Shown here one piece after another: positions 62,330 through 64,000 of a DNA stretch of 64,000 nucleotides. The stretch is from Sulfurimonas sp. HSL-1716 (GTDB lineage Bacteria; Campylobacterota; Campylobacteria; Campylobacterales; Sulfurimonadaceae): assembly GCF_039645975.1 (NCBI RefSeq), contig NZ_CP147918.1, forward strand, positions 1,364,001-1,428,000, given 5' to 3'. The translations under genes and the position numbers were made by a program. Below the pieces are notes generated by a model. The model had not been told where the DNA came from and did not search any database. It was given only the letters and a program-made list of their open reading frames with translations. Positions within the stretch are counted from its first letter, which is position 1. Every line of letters starts with the position of its first letter.

Positions 62330-63799
62330 TTACAGGAACTTTAAGATTTCGGACTCTATCATCTCTTTTTCGATGACGGTCTTTTGAGCTATCTCTTTGC
62401 TAAAAAGCTCTTTTATCATAACAGGGATAGGCAGCTTCGCTTCTTTTGAAATTGCGTTGAGCGCATCTTCGTCATGTGCGTCAAGTTCGCCCGTGAGTGC
62501 ATTTGCGATCGTAGGAGAAAACTTCGTCCACTCTGCGGTCGAATACGCTATGGTCACATGATCTCCGGTCGCACAGCTCTCATACGCTTTAAAACATGTC
62601 GCCGTATGAGGATCCATCAGATAACCCGACGCAAACGTATCTTTAATATATTTTTTACCCTCGTCGCCGTTACAAAAATCGGCTGCAAACGATTCTTGAA
62701 GTTTTATAAGCTCCTCTGATGTCAGTTCATAGACAAATTTCGTATCAAGATCGTTCATAAGCTCTTTTGTACGCTTGTCTCCGAACATATCGTACAAGAT
62801 ACGCTCGACATTCGACGACTTTAAGATATCCATCGCAGGCGATGTCGTAGAGACTACATCGTGCCCTACCAGATCGTATCTTCCCGTGTTGATAAGGCGT
62901 GTGAGGACATTGTTCTCATTTGATGCGATGATGATCTTTTCAACAGGCAGTCCCATCTTCATGGCATAGTATCCGCCAAGCGCATTCCCGAAATTTCCGC
63001 TGGGAACATCTAGATAGACCTTCTCTCCCATTGTAAGGGCGCCCTGACGCACAAGTTCCAGGTAGCTGTGGATATGATAGATGATCTGAAAAATGATACG
63101 TCCGAAGTTCACGGAGTTTGCAGCCGAGAGAAGGATGTTCTTTTCTTTTAGGGCCGACTTGAAACTATCGCTTGCAAGAAGACGTTTGAGAGCATTTTGC
63201 GCATCGTCAAAAACACCGTTTATCCCTATGACCTTGAGGTTCGCCGCATCTTCTGTGACCATCTGCAGACGCTGCACATCGCTTGTTCCGCCATCAGGAT
63301 AAAGACATGCAACCTGCACGTTCGCACGATTTTTGAACGTTTCTAAAGCCGCAGGGCCGGTATCTCCGCTTGTCGCAGCCAAGATAAGATAGTTCTCGCC
63401 TCTTTTTTGCGCTATGGATGAAAGCACTACACCAAAAGGCTGCAGCGCCATATCTTTAAAAGCACGCGTAGGGCCGTGGTAAAGTTCGCTCACATAAAGA
63501 TCTTCTCTCACTTTTACCACAGGAACAGGATTATCGGCATCATCAAATTTATCGTAAAGACTCAATGCTTCGTCTATGACGCTTTTGTCTATGTCTATCT
63601 CAAAACGGGAAAGCATATCGCCTGCCAGCTCTTTGTAGCTTGAGTTTAGATGCTTGTCTAAGAAGGCCTGTCCCAGAGCGGGGAGTTCTTTTGGCACATA
63701 AAGTCCGCCAAACGAAGCGATAGGCGAAAGTATCGCTTCTGAAAATGTCACCTCTTTAGGATTTTTACCGTCGTTACCGCGTGTTTCAATAAAGTTCAT
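62330..63799 (-). CDS. thrC: Threonine synthase
   Basis: PLP enzyme making threonine from O-phosphohomoserine. The 489-residue protein has the longer form with N-terminal NFIETRGNDGKNPKEVTFSEA. The PLP lysine is in YHGPTRAFKDMALQPFG (near 117). Phosphate-binding glycines follow in AATSGDTGPAALETF and the SGNFGNALGGYYA loop is near 275. No other thr genes are in view. The start lies 26 bases from the argB stop on the same strand, so they may be co-transcribed. Confidence 0.96.
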   Translation of the reverse strand: MNFIETRGNDGKNPKEVTFSEAILSPIASFGGLYVPKELPALGQAFLDKHLNSSYKELAGDMLSRFEIDIDKSVIDEALSLYDKFDDADNPVPVVKVREDLYVSELYHGPTRAFKDMALQPFGVVLSSIAQKRGENYLILAATSGDTGPAALETFKNRANVQVACLYPDGGTSDVQRLQMVTEDAANLKVIGINGVFDDAQNALKRLLASDSFKSALKEKNILLSAANSVNFGRIIFQIIYHIHSYLELVRQGALTMGEKVYLDVPSGNFGNALGGYYAMKMGLPVEKIIIASNENNVLTRLINTGRYDLVGHDVVSTTSPAMDILKSSNVERILYDMFGDKRTKELMNDLDTKFVYELTSEELIKLQESFAADFCNGDEGKKYIKDTFASGYLMDPHTATCFKAYESCATGDHVTIAYSTAEWTKFSPTIANALTGELDAHDEDALNAISKEAKLPIPVMIKELFSKEIAQKTVIEKEMIESEILKFL

Positions 63800-63825
63800 A
63801 TCTCGTCCAAAAAATTTTTGTGAAA

Positions 63826-64000
<175 letters not shown>

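Overview
The window is a gene-dense bacterial chromosome segment from the Campylobacterota (former Epsilonproteobacteria), most likely a free-living Sulfurimonas/Sulfuricurvum-like member. The assignment rests on three things. The order dus - membrane protein - dksA - rlmH - accD - suhB is as I recall it from Campylobacter jejuni. The RecO, FliO and desulforubrerythrin proteins have the group's form. There is also a C. jejuni-type lipid A GlcN3N module next to lpxB. I place it by gene content and protein character only; no rRNA or tRNA is present, and no stretch over 300 bases lacks a gene.

Layout. 1-4.8 kb: DNA repair and envelope genes on the minus strand (recR end, mltA, uvrA, a TauE/SafE exporter). 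4.9-6.5 kb: a flagellar/chemotaxis trio, cheX-fliN-fliO-like. 6.5-14.8 kb: a nitrate assimilation locus with a nitrate transporter, a PP2C phosphatase/Ser-Thr kinase fusion, the nitrite reductase nirA and the nitrate reductase nasA. Two oxidative-stress ferritin-like genes (DPS-like and desulforubrerythrin) sit between nirA and nasA. 15-27 kb: a long minus-strand operon running gltB-gltD-suhB-accD-thiE-like-rlmH-dksA-membrane protein, followed by dus and a nuclease-like orphan. The nitrate locus and GltBD together give a complete route from nitrate to glutamate.

27.2-34 kb: recO, a membrane-anchored response regulator with a degenerate HPt domain, htpG, and a FIST-PAS-GGDEF-EAL signalling protein. 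34-39 kb: a dihydroorotase homologue without its metal-binding histidines, then lpxB-gnnB-gnnA and an LpxA paralogue that has lost its catalytic histidines. 39-42 kb: an outer-membrane beta-barrel protein, an AraC/GyrI regulator, and a biotin carboxylase with a strong terminator. 42.7-44.5 kb: a low-GC two-gene island, an AAA_21 ATPase plus a DUF4276 TOPRIM-like protein. It has a palindromic operator-like promoter and looks like an anti-phage or abortive-infection cassette; this is the strongest candidate for an undescribed system.

44.6-53.1 kb (minus strand): dsbD, a PA14-like membrane protein of unknown role, and the proline catabolism pair putP and putA. 53.2-62.3 kb (plus strand): a tightly packed operon of a DUF255 thioredoxin-like protein, a degenerate PAS-GGDEF-PilZ protein, ppk2, and a TolC/MacA/MacB-type efflux system with MacB split into ATPase and permease. 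62.3-64 kb: thrC and the 3' end of argB.
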